A stretch of DNA of 9,792 nt, taken from the NCBI GenBank assembly GCA_030146905.1, contig JASLAV010000740.1, forward strand, positions 1 to 9,792, given 5' to 3'. This document shows positions 1-7,951 of the stretch, one piece after another. This stretch comes from Lentzea sp. GTDB lineage: Bacteria > Actinomycetota > Actinomycetes > Mycobacteriales > Pseudonocardiaceae. Within the stretch, counting starts at the first letter, position 1, and every line of letters starts with the position of its first letter. The notes under the pieces were generated by a model, which saw nothing but the letters and a program-made list of their open reading frames with translations, did no database searches and was not told the DNA's origin. Made by a program: the position numbers and the translations under genes.

Positions 1-114
1 GGAACGTTCATCGGCCGGGGCCGAACGACACTTCAGCACATCCATCAGAACGAGTTGTTTCGCCCAAAGCGAGACCGCTGGCCCCACACCCCGATCGGAC
101 GGATGCTGGGGATC
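1..114. other. Left-edge region upstream of the epimerase gene
   Basis: This stretch holds no gene I can support. It should contain the promoter of the epimerase gene, but I see no convincing -35/-10 pair. The rightward frame is open back to a TTG at 55, giving a 20-residue Arg/Pro-rich extension unlike any Rossmann-fold start, so I treat it as untranslated. A minus-strand ATG at 45-43 opens a frame that leaves the window after about 15 codons; it has no ribosome binding site and unconvincing codon use, so I do not call it. Confidence 0.5.
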
Positions 115-1095
115 ATGAAGATCCTGGTGCTCGGCGGAACCGTGTTCCTCAGCAAGGCCATCACGGCGGAGGCCGTCCGCCGGGGCCACGACGTGGTGTG
201 CGGCGCTCGCGGCGCCTCCGGCGGTGTGCCGGAGGGCGCGCGGCTCGTGCCGATCGACCGCAACGAGCCCGGCGCGCTCGACCGGCTCGCCGAGGAGCGG
301 TTCGACTCCGTCATCGACGTGTCGAAGTACTCGGTGAACTGGGTGCGGGACGCGTTGGCGGCGTTCGGGGCGACGACGCCGCACTGGACGTTCGTGTCGA
401 GCATCTCGGTCTACGCGGACCACTCGACCGGCAGCGACGAGCTCCTGCCGCCGCTGGAGGACGACCCGGACGCGGAGTTCACCTCCGAGCGGTACGGCAG
501 CGTCAAGGTGGCCAGCGAGAACGCCGTCAGGGACGCGGTCGCCGGGCGCGAGTTCGTCGTGCGCGCCGGGCTCATCACCGGGCCCGGCGACCCGAGCGAC
601 CGGTTCGGGTACTGGCCCGCCCGGCTCAGCAGGGGCGGGCGGGTCGTCGTGCCGGACAGCCCCGACCTGGGGTTCCAGCACATCGACGTGCGCGATCTGG
701 CGCAGTGGATCGTGTTCGCGGCCGAGGAGCGCGTCACGGGCACGTACGACTCGACCGGGCTGGTCATGCCGTTCCAGATGGCCATCGGCGAGATCGCGGG
801 GGTGACCGCGGCGCCGGGGACGCAGCTCGTTCCGGTGCCCGAGGACGTGCTCAAGGAGCTTGAGGTCAACCCGTGGGCAGGGCCGCGGTCGTTGCCGTTG
901 TGGCTGCCGCGGGAGTGGGCGGGGATGGTCGGGCGCGATGTCAGCCAGGCCCTCGCCAACGGGCTCAGGACGCGGCCGCTGGCCGAGACCGCGCTCGACT
1001 CGCTGGAGCACGAGCGCGGTCTCGGGCTGGACAGGCCCCGCAAGGCGGGACTCACTCAGCAGGAAGAGGCGGAGATCCTCACAGCAGTGGGTTGA
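115..1095 (+). CDS. NAD(P)-dependent epimerase/dehydratase-family reductase
   Basis: A 326-residue protein of the extended short-chain dehydrogenase class, predicted cytosolic. It opens with a beta strand and nucleotide-binding loop (MKILVLGGTVFLS, residues 1-13). Ser95/Ser96 followed by Tyr127-x3-Lys131 match the catalytic Ser and YxxxK pair, and residues 184-195 (LGFQHIDVRDLA) are a typical substrate-domain segment of this family. The ATG at 115 is chosen because it places the loop at the N-terminus; an ATG at 103 would add only four residues. The dinucleotide loop is unusual: the usual GxxGxxG reads G7-G8-T-V10-F-L-S13, so two glycines are replaced, which may change cofactor preference or activity. 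Substrate unknown: sugar-nucleotide epimerase, reductase and isoflavone-reductase-like roles are all possible. The 3' end overlaps the convergent protease gene by 17 bases. No neighbour suggests a pathway. Confidence 0.88.
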   Translation: MKILVLGGTVFLSKAITAEAVRRGHDVVCGARGASGGVPEGARLVPIDRNEPGALDRLAEERFDSVIDVSKYSVNWVRDALAAFGATTPHWTFVSSISVYADHSTGSDELLPPLEDDPDAEFTSERYGSVKVASENAVRDAVAGREFVVRAGLITGPGDPSDRFGYWPARLSRGGRVVVPDSPDLGFQHIDVRDLAQWIVFAAEERVTGTYDSTGLVMPFQMAIGEIAGVTAAPGTQLVPVPEDVLKELEVNPWAGPRSLPLWLPREWAGMVGRDVSQALANGLRTRPLAETALDSLEHERGLGLDRPRKAGLTQQEEAEILTAVG

Positions 1096-2203
1096 CCTGC
1101 GCGGCGACGAGGTCGATGCGCACGCCCTGGTTCGGGCAGCCGCCGAAGTGGTGGAGCCCGATCACCTTGTGCGTGCGCCTCGACAGCACCGGCGAACCGG
1201 ACGAGCCGCCTTCGGTGTCGCACATGTAGCTGATGTCGGACTGCGACGAGCTGCCGTTCACGCGCACCGCGCGCACGATGCAGTAGCCGCCACCGTTGTT
1301 GTTGTCGCGCAACGACAACTTCTTGAGCTTTCCGGCCGGGTGGCCGATGACGTACATCTCTTCACCCACGGCCGGAACGCGCGCGTCCAGTTCGAGGAAG
1401 CCGAACGAGCTGATGGCCGCGAAGTTGTTCACGGTGAAGAGGGTGTAGTCGAGTGCGGCGTCGGTCTTGAGGACCTGGGCCGCCAGCACCTTGGTGGTGG
1501 TCGCCGACGTGGTGCCGCCGCAGGTCGGGCACTGGTAGTTGAACCACACCTCGATGCCGCTGGTGCTCGTGAAGCAGTGGTTGTTGGTCAGCAGGCGGTT
1601 GTTCGGGCCGACCCGCCACGCGGTGCACAGCGAGCTGCCGTTGCGCAGCAGCTTCGCGACGGACGCCGTCTTGCCGAACTCGGTCGGGTTGCTCGACTGG
1701 TAGCAGACCGCGTCCTTGTAGTCGTTCGTGCCGCAGATGCTCTGCACCGACGGCCGGGAGTCCATCTCGGCGTCGGTGTAGCCGCGCGTCAGCTTGTCGA
1801 TCCGCACGCGCGACAGCGGGTTCGTCACCGAGACCACGGCGCGGTCCCCGGTGATCGACATCGCCCAGAAGCCGGTGGCGTCGGGCGTGGCCGTCAGGGA
1901 AGAGCGCAGGTCGCGCGTGTACGTGTACTTCTCGGTGCCGTCAGGGTTCGACACCGTGAGCACGTCACCCGGCAGGATCCGCAGGTCCGTGAAATGCAGT
2001 TTCACGTATCCGGATCCCGGTCGTTCGACGGTCGTCGAACGATTCGCGCCACCGACGCGGACCGAGACCGATTCCTCGGTTCCGATTTCCTGCGTCTGAG
2101 GCGAAGACGCCTGAGCAGGTGTAGTGGTGGTGGTAGCAGGGACAAAGGTCGTCATCGGCAGGGCGAGAGCCAGTGCCGTGAGGAGTTGCAGGGTTTTCCT
2201 CAT
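1079..2203 (-). CDS. Secreted trypsin-like (S1 family) serine protease
   Basis: A 374-residue exported endopeptidase. Residues 1-32 form a Sec-type signal peptide: Arg-Lys, a Leu/Ala-rich core, then a Thr run ending in Ala-Gln-Ala, a likely cleavage site. Residues about 45-135 form a beta-rich N-terminal domain (SGYVKLHFTDLRILPGDVL), perhaps a propeptide or accessory domain. The chymotrypsin fold follows, with the triad His209 (TNNHC), probably Asp252 (ALDYTLF; Asp248 is the nearby alternative) and Ser335 (GGSSGSPV). Nine cysteines (157, 167, 193, 210, 225, 228, 308, 328, 356) imply several disulfides and fit an extracellular enzyme. The layout resembles lysyl-endopeptidase-like and other bacterial trypsin-like enzymes; cleavage specificity cannot be read. 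The ATG at 2203 is preferred over a GTG at 2227 because it starts directly with the signal peptide. Its promoter must lie in the short spacer shared with the divergent hydrolase gene. Confidence 0.9.
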   Translation of the reverse strand: MRKTLQLLTALALALPMTTFVPATTTTTPAQASSPQTQEIGTEESVSVRVGGANRSTTVERPGSGYVKLHFTDLRILPGDVLTVSNPDGTEKYTYTRDLRSSLTATPDATGFWAMSITGDRAVVSVTNPLSRVRIDKLTRGYTDAEMDSRPSVQSICGTNDYKDAVCYQSSNPTEFGKTASVAKLLRNGSSLCTAWRVGPNNRLLTNNHCFTSTSGIEVWFNYQCPTCGGTTSATTTKVLAAQVLKTDAALDYTLFTVNNFAAISSFGFLELDARVPAVGEEMYVIGHPAGKLKKLSLRDNNNGGGYCIVRAVRVNGSSSQSDISYMCDTEGGSSGSPVLSRRTHKVIGLHHFGGCPNQGVRIDLVAAQVNPLL

Positions 2204-2217
2204 GCTCTTTGATACTT

Positions 2218-2255
2218 CCGACGTCACCTGACCGTGTCAGCCCGCCAAACGTCGG
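2218..2255. promoter_or_regulatory. Nested inverted repeats between divergent protease and hydrolase genes
   Basis: Two inverted repeats occupy the 66-base divergent spacer. The outer one has perfect 7-base arms, CCGACGT (2218-2224) and ACGTCGG (2249-2255), 24 bases apart. The inner one is CTGAC-CGT-GTCAG (2228-2240). Their centres differ by about 2.5 bases, so they could act as two sites or as one extended hairpin. Their position between two start codons fits an operator controlling one or both genes, or a structured leader just upstream of the hydrolase ribosome binding site. No clean -35/-10 pair could be assigned on either strand. The repeats are seen; the regulatory role is inferred. Confidence 0.4.
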
Positions 2256-2259
2256 TAAT

Positions 2260-2265
2260 GGAGGA
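2260..2265 (+). promoter_or_regulatory. Ribosome binding site fixing the GTG start of the MBL hydrolase
   Basis: GGAGGA stands four bases before a GTG at 2270. It makes that GTG the likely start, rather than the upstream in-frame ATG at 2258 (which overlaps this site) or GTG at 2234. Confidence 0.75.
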
Positions 2266-2269
2266 ATCC

Positions 2270-2893
2270 GTGAAACTTGTCCATTTCGGTCATGCCTGCG
2301 TGCTTCTCGACTCGGGGTCGACGCGGATCCTCCTCGATCCCGGCACGTTCTCGGAGGGGTTCGAGGACCTCACGGACCTGGACGCGGTGCTGATCACGCA
2401 CCAGCACTTCGACCACGTCGACACCGAGAAGCTGCCCGCACTGCTCACGGCCAACCCGCACGCGCAGCTGATCGTGGACGAGGGCACCGCGCCGAGCCTC
2501 GACAACCCGACCGTCGCCAGGCCGGGTGACGTGCTCAAGGTCGGCGATCTGCAGGTCAGGGTCGTCGGCGGGCAGCACGCGGTGATCCACGAGGACATCC
2601 CCGTAGTCCCGAACACCGGCTACGTGATCGGCGACGGCGCGTTCTACCACCCCGGCGACTCGCTGTTCGTGCCGGACGAGGACGTCGACGTGCTCGGGCT
2701 GCCGGCGGGCGCGCCGTGGTTGCGCACCGGCGAGGCCGTCGACTTCCTGCGCGCCGTCAAGCCGCGCGTCGCCGTGCCGATCCACGAGAAGACGCTCGCG
2801 AGCCCGCAGATGGCCGTCCGGTTCTTCGAGATGCTCAAGCCGGACGGCACCGAGGTCAGGCTGCTGACGCCCGGCGAGGAGACGGCAGTCTGA
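2270..2893 (+). CDS. Metallo-beta-lactamase-fold hydrolase (UlaG/YtkL-like)
   Basis: A 207-residue cytosolic metal-dependent hydrolase with the minimal metallo-beta-lactamase fold. Metal ligands are visible in order: His44-x-His46-x-Asp48-His49 (THQHFDH), His103 (GGQHAV), Asp130 (YHPGDS) and His172 (VPIHE), so a dinuclear, probably zinc, site looks complete. The N-terminal strand with His5 and His8 (KLVHFGHACV) and the Leu-Leu-Asp-Pro-Gly segment at 21-25 are typical of the UlaG/YtkL group, whose members hydrolyse lactones, phosphoesters or are uncharacterised. Length is normal for this compact group. The protein begins at a GTG behind a strong ribosome binding site. It is divergent from the secreted protease and its 3' end overlaps the convergent DUF2334-like gene by 38 bases. 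The substrate cannot be inferred from its neighbours. Confidence 0.9.
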   Translation: MKLVHFGHACVLLDSGSTRILLDPGTFSEGFEDLTDLDAVLITHQHFDHVDTEKLPALLTANPHAQLIVDEGTAPSLDNPTVARPGDVLKVGDLQVRVVGGQHAVIHEDIPVVPNTGYVIGDGAFYHPGDSLFVPDEDVDVLGLPAGAPWLRTGEAVDFLRAVKPRVAVPIHEKTLASPQMAVRFFEMLKPDGTEVRLLTPGEETAV

Positions 2894-3556
2894 CGTAGGT
2901 GGTCGGCGCGGCGTCATGGGCGAGAGCGATGTCCACGGCGTCGAGCACGGCCTGCCGCGCACCGGGCCGGTGCAGGTCACGTGCGTCCACGGTGATCCGG
3001 GTCAGCCCGCCGCGGCGTGCGGACCTGGCCGTCGCGTAGACCAGCGCCAGCGACCGCAGCTCGCCGAAGCTGCTGCGTTCGGTCAGCGCGTGCAGGCGCC
3101 CCAGCGTCGCCAGGCCGCTACCGACCTCGCGGACGGCGTGCGCGTCGGCACAGCGGCTGAACTTGTGCTTGGCCAGCGCGAGCAGCGTCCCGGGCGACGC
3201 CACGCAGCGCCGTGGCGCGAACGTGTCGGCGTTGAGCCCGATGGCTTCCATCTGCAGACGCGCGCCCGTGAGCAGCAGTCCGGCCTCATAGGCGGGCAAC
3301 CGCCGCTGGCCGAGACCGTGCAGCACGACGGCGTCACCGAGCGCGGCGCGGTGACGCACCCAGTCCTGCGCCCTGCCGAGCTCGCGGGGGATCACGAGCA
3401 GCGACAACGGCACCTTCCGCGGGTCGAGGGCCGCGGCGAGATCAGCGCATCGGTCGAGTGTCTGCGGACCGATGCCGGACAGTGAGACCACGAGCTGTGA
3501 GTGCACGCTCTGAGTGCGCCACGCCGTGGTGACATCCGCGTGAAACCAGGACCAAC

Positions 3557-3560
<4 letters not shown>
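2856..3560 (-). CDS. DUF2334/polysaccharide-deacetylase-like protein, degenerate catalytic motif
   Basis: A 234-residue protein without signal peptide or membrane segment, so cytosolic as read. Its layout recalls DUF2334, a divergent branch of the polysaccharide deacetylase (NodB) barrel: a first strand [10 protein letters not shown] (23-32), a second strand with VIPREL (56-61), a strand ending in a histidine and Gly ([11 protein letters not shown], 75-85), and a later F-x-P segment ([11 protein letters not shown], 114-124). In active members the first strand normally ends in His-Asp or Asp-Asp, giving the catalytic or metal-binding acid; here that site reads Ser-Gly, and only His81 remains of the expected metal ligands. 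It may therefore be inactive or have another role. The GTG start overlaps the purC stop in a GTGA, with no clear ribosome binding site, so translation probably depends on purC. The 3' end overlaps the convergent hydrolase gene. Family assignment is from recollected motifs and is moderate. Confidence 0.65.
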
Positions 3561-4432
<872 letters not shown>

Positions 4433-4520
4433 GCTGGTCAGCCTACGTGCTGGCGCCCCGGGCCACGCCGCACACCCACCACCACTACAGATCGGACGGC
4501 GAGGAGCTTAAGGTGCACCC
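4433..4520. promoter_or_regulatory. Divergent promoter region between purC and the Thr/Pro-rich protein gene
   Basis: The 88-base spacer must hold promoters for both directions. A TACAGAT at 4486-4492 could be a rightward -10 element, but no -35 box lies at the right distance. For the leftward direction no pair is convincing. AAGGTG (4510-4515) sits five bases before the rightward GTG and is a good ribosome binding site. I see no purine riboswitch-like structure or obvious operator. Confidence 0.35.
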
Positions 4521-4961
4521 GTGTTGACCCGTAAGGCGTTGTGGATCCCGATGCTGGCGAGCGCGGGACTGCTCATCGTGCTGGGCTTCGCGGGGTGGAG
4601 CTTCGACTCCAGCCCTGTTTCGTCGTCCCAGCCCTCGGACGCGCAGAACACGAGCACGACCCAGTCGGTCAGCATCGTGCCCACCCCCGACCTCGCCGAG
4701 ATCACGGTCAAGACGACGACGTCGACCACGACGACGACCACCACCAAGCGGACCACGCAGCCGAAGCCGCCGCCCGTGCAGACGCCTCCGCCCGTGCGGC
4801 AGCCGCCGACGACAACGGTGTCACCGCAACGGGGGCTGCTGGTCATCGAGAACGCGTCCTGCAACCCCGAGGGCGCGAGCGGCATCGGCCTGCGCGACGA
4901 ACCGCTGGTCTGCCGCAAGGACCCGCAGCGCGGCGACCGCCTGCGCTGGCAGAAGCCCTAG
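4521..4961 (+). CDS. Small membrane-anchored Thr/Pro-rich protein of unknown function
   Basis: A 146-residue protein I do not recognise. A short basic N-terminus (LTRK) is followed by one hydrophobic segment at about residues 6-26, a signal anchor or uncleaved signal; there is no lipobox cysteine. Then comes a low-complexity extracytoplasmic linker rich in Ser, Thr and Pro: Ser/Thr at 30-55, an almost pure Thr run at 65-75, and a Pro/Thr region at 81-101. The last 45 residues are more ordinary and hold two cysteines (114 and 131) that could form a disulfide. Such linkers usually span the actinobacterial wall. The GTG at 4521 follows AAGGTG at a good distance. It is divergent from purC and overlaps the convergent MOSC gene by four bases. 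The third-position GC bias and hydrophobic start support a real gene; function unknown. Confidence 0.72.
   Translation: MLTRKALWIPMLASAGLLIVLGFAGWSFDSSPVSSSQPSDAQNTSTTQSVSIVPTPDLAEITVKTTTSTTTTTTTKRTTQPKPPPVQTPPPVRQPPTTTVSPQRGLLVIENASCNPEGASGIGLRDEPLVCRKDPQRGDRLRWQKP
4713..4745 (+). repeat. ACN-codon run encoding a Thr tract
   Basis: Ten Thr codons and one Ser codon in a row, mostly ACG and ACC, encode residues 65-75 of the Thr/Pro-rich protein. The near-triplet repeat could vary in length between strains by slippage without breaking the frame. Confidence 0.7.
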
Positions 4962-5752
4962 CCGGCCCACTCCAGCACGTCGATCTTGTCGCCGGTCGTG
5001 ATCGTGCCGGTGCCGACGACCGCCGCCTTCATCCCGAAGGTCACGCCGCCGTCCGGGTCGCGCCGGTAGGTGGCGAGCGTCCTGGTCGGCTCCGGGCCGT
5101 CCCGCAGCCCCGTCCCCTGGTCGACCATCGGCACGGCGCACCGCACGCAGTCCTTGGCGTAGGCCAGTTCCACGTCACCGATCATCGCGCGCCGCACCCG
5201 GTCCTCGGTGTGCGGTTCCGGCCAGCCGGACACGACGACGTTGGGGCGGAACCTGTTCATCGGCACCGGCTGCCCGCCGTGTTCCAGGATCCGCTCGTTC
5301 AGACCGTCCAGTGAGGACAGCGAGATCATCAGCAACGGGTGCGCGTCGGCGTACCCGACGAGGCCCGCGGTCTGCCCTCCGGACTCCCGGTGCATGTCCG
5401 GCGGCGTGCGCACGAGCCGCACCGACCTGCCGAGCGCGTCGGAGAAGTACGCGGCGGCCGCGTCTCCCTGGTCGATCCCGGAGCCCTGCCACTTGTGCAC
5501 GACGACCGGAACCCTCGGCCCGTCGACGACAACGGGGAACGACTCCCCGCCGATCACCAGCGAGGAGTCCACGAGGGACGGACGCAGTGCGGCCATCGCC
5601 GGCATCTTGCGCTGCGACAGGAACACGCCGTCGTCGTCCACCAGCATCAGCACCCGGTCGTCCCGCAGCCCCGTGAGGTCGACGGCGGTGGACGTGACGG
5701 AGAACCCGGCGCACCCCTTGACCGGGTAGACGTGCAGGCCGGACACGATCAC
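4958..5752 (-). CDS. MOSC-domain protein (mARC/YcbX-like, with N-terminal beta-barrel)
   Basis: A 264-residue cytosolic protein with the two-part architecture of the mARC/YcbX family: an N-terminal MOSC_N beta-barrel (about 3-110, beginning SGLHVYPVKGC) and a C-terminal MOSC domain (about 125-262). Seen motifs include NRFRPNVVVSG (166-176) and DCVRC (201-205). In the characterised relatives a cysteine at this place binds the molybdenum of the molybdenum cofactor; Cys202 and Cys205 are the candidates. Family members reduce N-hydroxylated compounds, including toxic base analogues, with an electron donor. The C-terminal ferredoxin domain of YcbX is absent, so a separate donor would be needed. 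The GTG start at 5752 overlaps the purB stop (GTGA) and has GGAG eight bases upstream, so it is coupled to purB. The frame stays open farther upstream, but that part is the antisense-free shadow of purB and lacks MOSC features. Confidence 0.88.
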   Translation of the reverse strand: MIVSGLHVYPVKGCAGFSVTSTAVDLTGLRDDRVLMLVDDDGVFLSQRKMPAMAALRPSLVDSSLVIGGESFPVVVDGPRVPVVVHKWQGSGIDQGDAAAAYFSDALGRSVRLVRTPPDMHRESGGQTAGLVGYADAHPLLMISLSSLDGLNERILEHGGQPVPMNRFRPNVVVSGWPEPHTEDRVRRAMIGDVELAYAKDCVRCAVPMVDQGTGLRDGPEPTRTLATYRRDPDGGVTFGMKAAVVGTGTITTGDKIDVLEWAG

Positions 5753-7167
5753 AGAATGGGCTCCGGCTCGTAGGCGGGGTACTTGTCGACGACCGCGGCG
5801 ACCTGCTCCACCACGGACGCGACCTGTGCCGACGCCACGCCGGTGAACGACAGGCGGTCGGCCAGCAGCGCGTCGAGCGCGGCCCGGTCGAGCGGCAGGC
5901 GCTCGTCCGCGGCCAGTCGGTCCAGCAGGTCGTTCTGCGCGAGGCCCTGTTCGCGCATCGCGAGCGCCACGGCCACCGCGTTCTCCTTGATGGCCTCGTG
6001 CGCGGTCTCGCGGCCGACGCCCGCCCGCACGGCCGCCATCAGCACCTTCGTCGTGCCAAGGAACGGCAGGTAGCGGTCCAGCTCGCGCGCGACCACGGCC
6101 GGGTACGCGCCGAACTCGTCCAGCACCGTCAGAAACGTCTCCAGCAGCCCGTCGAACGCGAAGAACGCGTCGGGCAGCGCGACCCTGCGGACCACCGAGC
6201 ACGACACGTCGCCCTCGTTCCACTGGTCGCCCGCGAGCTCGCCGACCATCGACAGGTAGCCGCGCAGGATCACCGCGAAGCCGTTGACGCGTTCGCACGA
6301 GCGGGTGTTCATCTTGTGCGGCATGGCGCTGGACCCGACCTGGCCGGGCTTGAAGCCCTCTGTCACCAGCTCGTGGCCCGCCATCAGGCGGATGGTCTTC
6401 GCCACCGACGACGGCGCCGCCGCGAGCTGCACGAGCGTCGAGACGACGTCGAAGTCGAGCGAGCGCGGGTACACCTGGCCGACGGACGTCAGCACGCGCT
6501 CGAAGCCGAGGTGGCCTGCGACCGTGCGCTCCAGCTCCTCGAGCTTCTCCGGCGCGCCGAGCAGGTCGAGCATGTCCTGGGCGGTGCCGACCGGGCCCTT
6601 GACGCCGCGCAACGGGTACCGGGAGATCAGCTCGTCGAGCCTGCCGAACGCCACCAGCAGCTCGTCGGCGCCGGTCGCGAACCGCTTGCCCAGCGTCGTC
6701 GCCTGCGCCGCCACGTTGTGCGAACGGCCGGCCATCACGAGGCCGGAGTGCTCGGCCGCGAGACGCGCGAGGCGTCCCAGGACGGCAGCGACCTTGGCGC
6801 GCACCAGCTCCAGCGACCGCAGCACCTGCAGCTGCTCGACGTTCTCGGTCAGGTCGCGCGAGGTCATGCCCTTGTGGACCTGCTCGTGCCCGGCGAGGGC
6901 GTTGAACTCCTCGATGCGGGCCTTCACGTCGTGCCGCGTCACCCGTTCACGCGCGGCGATCGACTCCAGGTCGACCTGCTCCAGCACGCGCTCGTAGTCG
7001 GCGATCGCGGTCGCGGGAACCTCGATGCCGGCGGCGGCCTGGGCGCGCAGCACGGCGAGCCACAGCTGGCGTTCCAGCACGATCTTGTGCTCGGCCGACC
7101 AGAGCGTCGCGAGGGACGTGGAGGCGTAGCGACCTGCGAGGACGTTGGCGATGCGCGGCTTGCTCAC
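5749..7167 (-). CDS. purB: Adenylosuccinate lyase
   Basis: A 472-residue member of the fumarase/aspartase superfamily, acting as a cytosolic homotetramer by family knowledge. It removes fumarate from SAICAR (the purC product) and from adenylosuccinate, thus serving both IMP and AMP synthesis. Visible motifs: KGMTSRDLTENV (99-110), the catalytic-histidine region AGRSHNVAAQ (146-155, His150), and the superfamily signature GSSAMPHKMN (278-287) in the mobile catalytic loop holding the Ser general base. The length is usual for the long form of this enzyme. The GTG start at 7167 lies 25 bases after the stop of a membrane protein gene linked to a sigma factor; its ribosome binding site is weak. The next gene, a MOSC protein, is coupled by GTGA. 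A private promoter within the upstream gene is possible but I could not identify one. Confidence 0.97.
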   Translation of the reverse strand: MSKPRIANVLAGRYASTSLATLWSAEHKIVLERQLWLAVLRAQAAAGIEVPATAIADYERVLEQVDLESIAARERVTRHDVKARIEEFNALAGHEQVHKGMTSRDLTENVEQLQVLRSLELVRAKVAAVLGRLARLAAEHSGLVMAGRSHNVAAQATTLGKRFATGADELLVAFGRLDELISRYPLRGVKGPVGTAQDMLDLLGAPEKLEELERTVAGHLGFERVLTSVGQVYPRSLDFDVVSTLVQLAAAPSSVAKTIRLMAGHELVTEGFKPGQVGSSAMPHKMNTRSCERVNGFAVILRGYLSMVGELAGDQWNEGDVSCSVVRRVALPDAFFAFDGLLETFLTVLDEFGAYPAVVARELDRYLPFLGTTKVLMAAVRAGVGRETAHEAIKENAVAVALAMREQGLAQNDLLDRLAADERLPLDRAALDALLADRLSFTGVASAQVASVVEQVAAVVDKYPAYEPEPIL

Positions 7168-7192
7168 GCCGCCAGGCTAGTGCACCCTGCCC

Positions 7193-7951
7193 TCACTGCC
7201 AGGCGATGGCCGGGTCCGTGACGAGCGTTGTGAGCACTCCCACGCGCAGTGGCACGGTCTGCCTCAGACCGCTGCCGGTGGCCGGGTTGTAGTAGTGGGC
7301 GGCGATGTGCACGGAGAGACCGCTCTCGAAGACGCGCACCACCTCCGCACGGGAGATGTCCGGGCCGCCGTCGCTGAACTCGGCCTCGATGACGGTCGTG
7401 CCGTCGGCCTGCTTCACCTCCTTGCACACCATCGCCGCGCTCCCGCAGAAGTTGCCCATGGTGACCTTGCGCTTGACGACCTCCACGCGCAACGAGGTGG
7501 GCCCGATGTCGTCGGTCAGGTGGACGTAACCGGACACCTCGGGGTCACCGGGCTTCTTCGAGCGGGGCGACGAGGACGGCGGGTAGGGGTACTGGCCGAC
7601 GCGGAAGTCGCCGTAGATCTCCCGGAGACCGGGCTGCGTCTCCCTGAGCTTCTGCGCCAGCCCGTCACCGATGCTCTGGGCCTTCACCTCGTCCAGCTCG
7701 CCCGGCGCGGCGGACGAGACGGACGGCTGGACCTCGGAGGCCAGCTGGTCACCGCGGTCACGCGGCAGCAGTCCCGGCAACGAGAACGACACCACGGCGA
7801 TCATCGCCGTAGCCACGCCCACAGCGACCAGCGCTCGACGACGACTTTTTTTCTGCTCGACCCGCCTGATCAGGGTGTCGGGGTCGAAGTCGAGCGGCGG
7901 CTCGTCCCAGACGGCCAGCAGCATTCCCTCGCGGATCTCCTGCTCACTCAC
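7193..7951 (-). CDS. Single-pass membrane protein coupled to the SigE-family sigma factor (candidate anti-sigma/sensor)
   Basis: A 252-residue protein with no family I recognise. Residues 1-39 are a cytoplasmic tail, acidic at first (ILREGML-type helix, then DEPPLDFDPDTL) and ending in a basic stop (KKSRRR, 34-39). One hydrophobic segment at about 40-62 follows, so the tail faces inwards and the remaining 190 residues face outwards. The outer part has a Pro/Ser stretch (121-136) and two cysteines (169 and 176) that may pair. The gene overlaps the sigma factor stop by GTGA and has a strong ribosome binding site, so the two proteins are made together. That arrangement and topology suggest an anti-sigma or sensor role, but no zinc-binding HxxxCxxC anti-sigma motif is present in the tail. 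Role inferred from context only. Confidence 0.7.
   Translation of the reverse strand: MSEQEIREGMLLAVWDEPPLDFDPDTLIRRVEQKKSRRRALVAVGVATAMIAVVSFSLPGLLPRDRGDQLASEVQPSVSSAAPGELDEVKAQSIGDGLAQKLRETQPGLREIYGDFRVGQYPYPPSSSPRSKKPGDPEVSGYVHLTDDIGPTSLRVEVVKRKVTMGNFCGSAAMVCKEVKQADGTTVIEAEFSDGGPDISRAEVVRVFESGLSVHIAAHYYNPATGSGLRQTVPLRVGVLTTLVTDPAIAWQ

Noticed and set aside
1..45. A possible leftward gene starting at ATG 45-43 and running off the left edge.
   Set aside because: Only about 15 codons are visible, with no ribosome binding site and poor third-position GC bias.
4486..4492. TACAGAT as a -10 element for the Thr/Pro-rich protein gene.
   Set aside because: No -35 box stands 16-19 bases upstream; kept only as a remark in the spacer entry.
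4521..4600. A lipoprotein signal in the Thr/Pro-rich protein.
   Set aside because: No cysteine follows the hydrophobic segment, so lipid attachment is not possible there.
4713..4745. A CRISPR-like or satellite array.
   Set aside because: The repetition is a Thr-codon run in one frame with no spacers or longer unit. No CRISPR array, tRNA, rRNA or mobile element was seen anywhere in the window.
5753..6298. An N-terminal extension of the MOSC protein reaching into purB.
   Set aside because: The extension is Arg/Gly/Ala-rich shadow sequence. The MOSC_N barrel starts at the GTG at 5752, which has a ribosome binding site and the GTGA overlap.
5998..7221. A long open frame on the plus strand opposite purB (about 400 codons), and similar ones at 860-2212 and 8116-9390.
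   Set aside because: They are mirror frames of strongly GC-biased genes, rich in Arg, Ala, His and Gln, with no domain and no ribosome binding site. The opposite strands carry proteins with clear family motifs.
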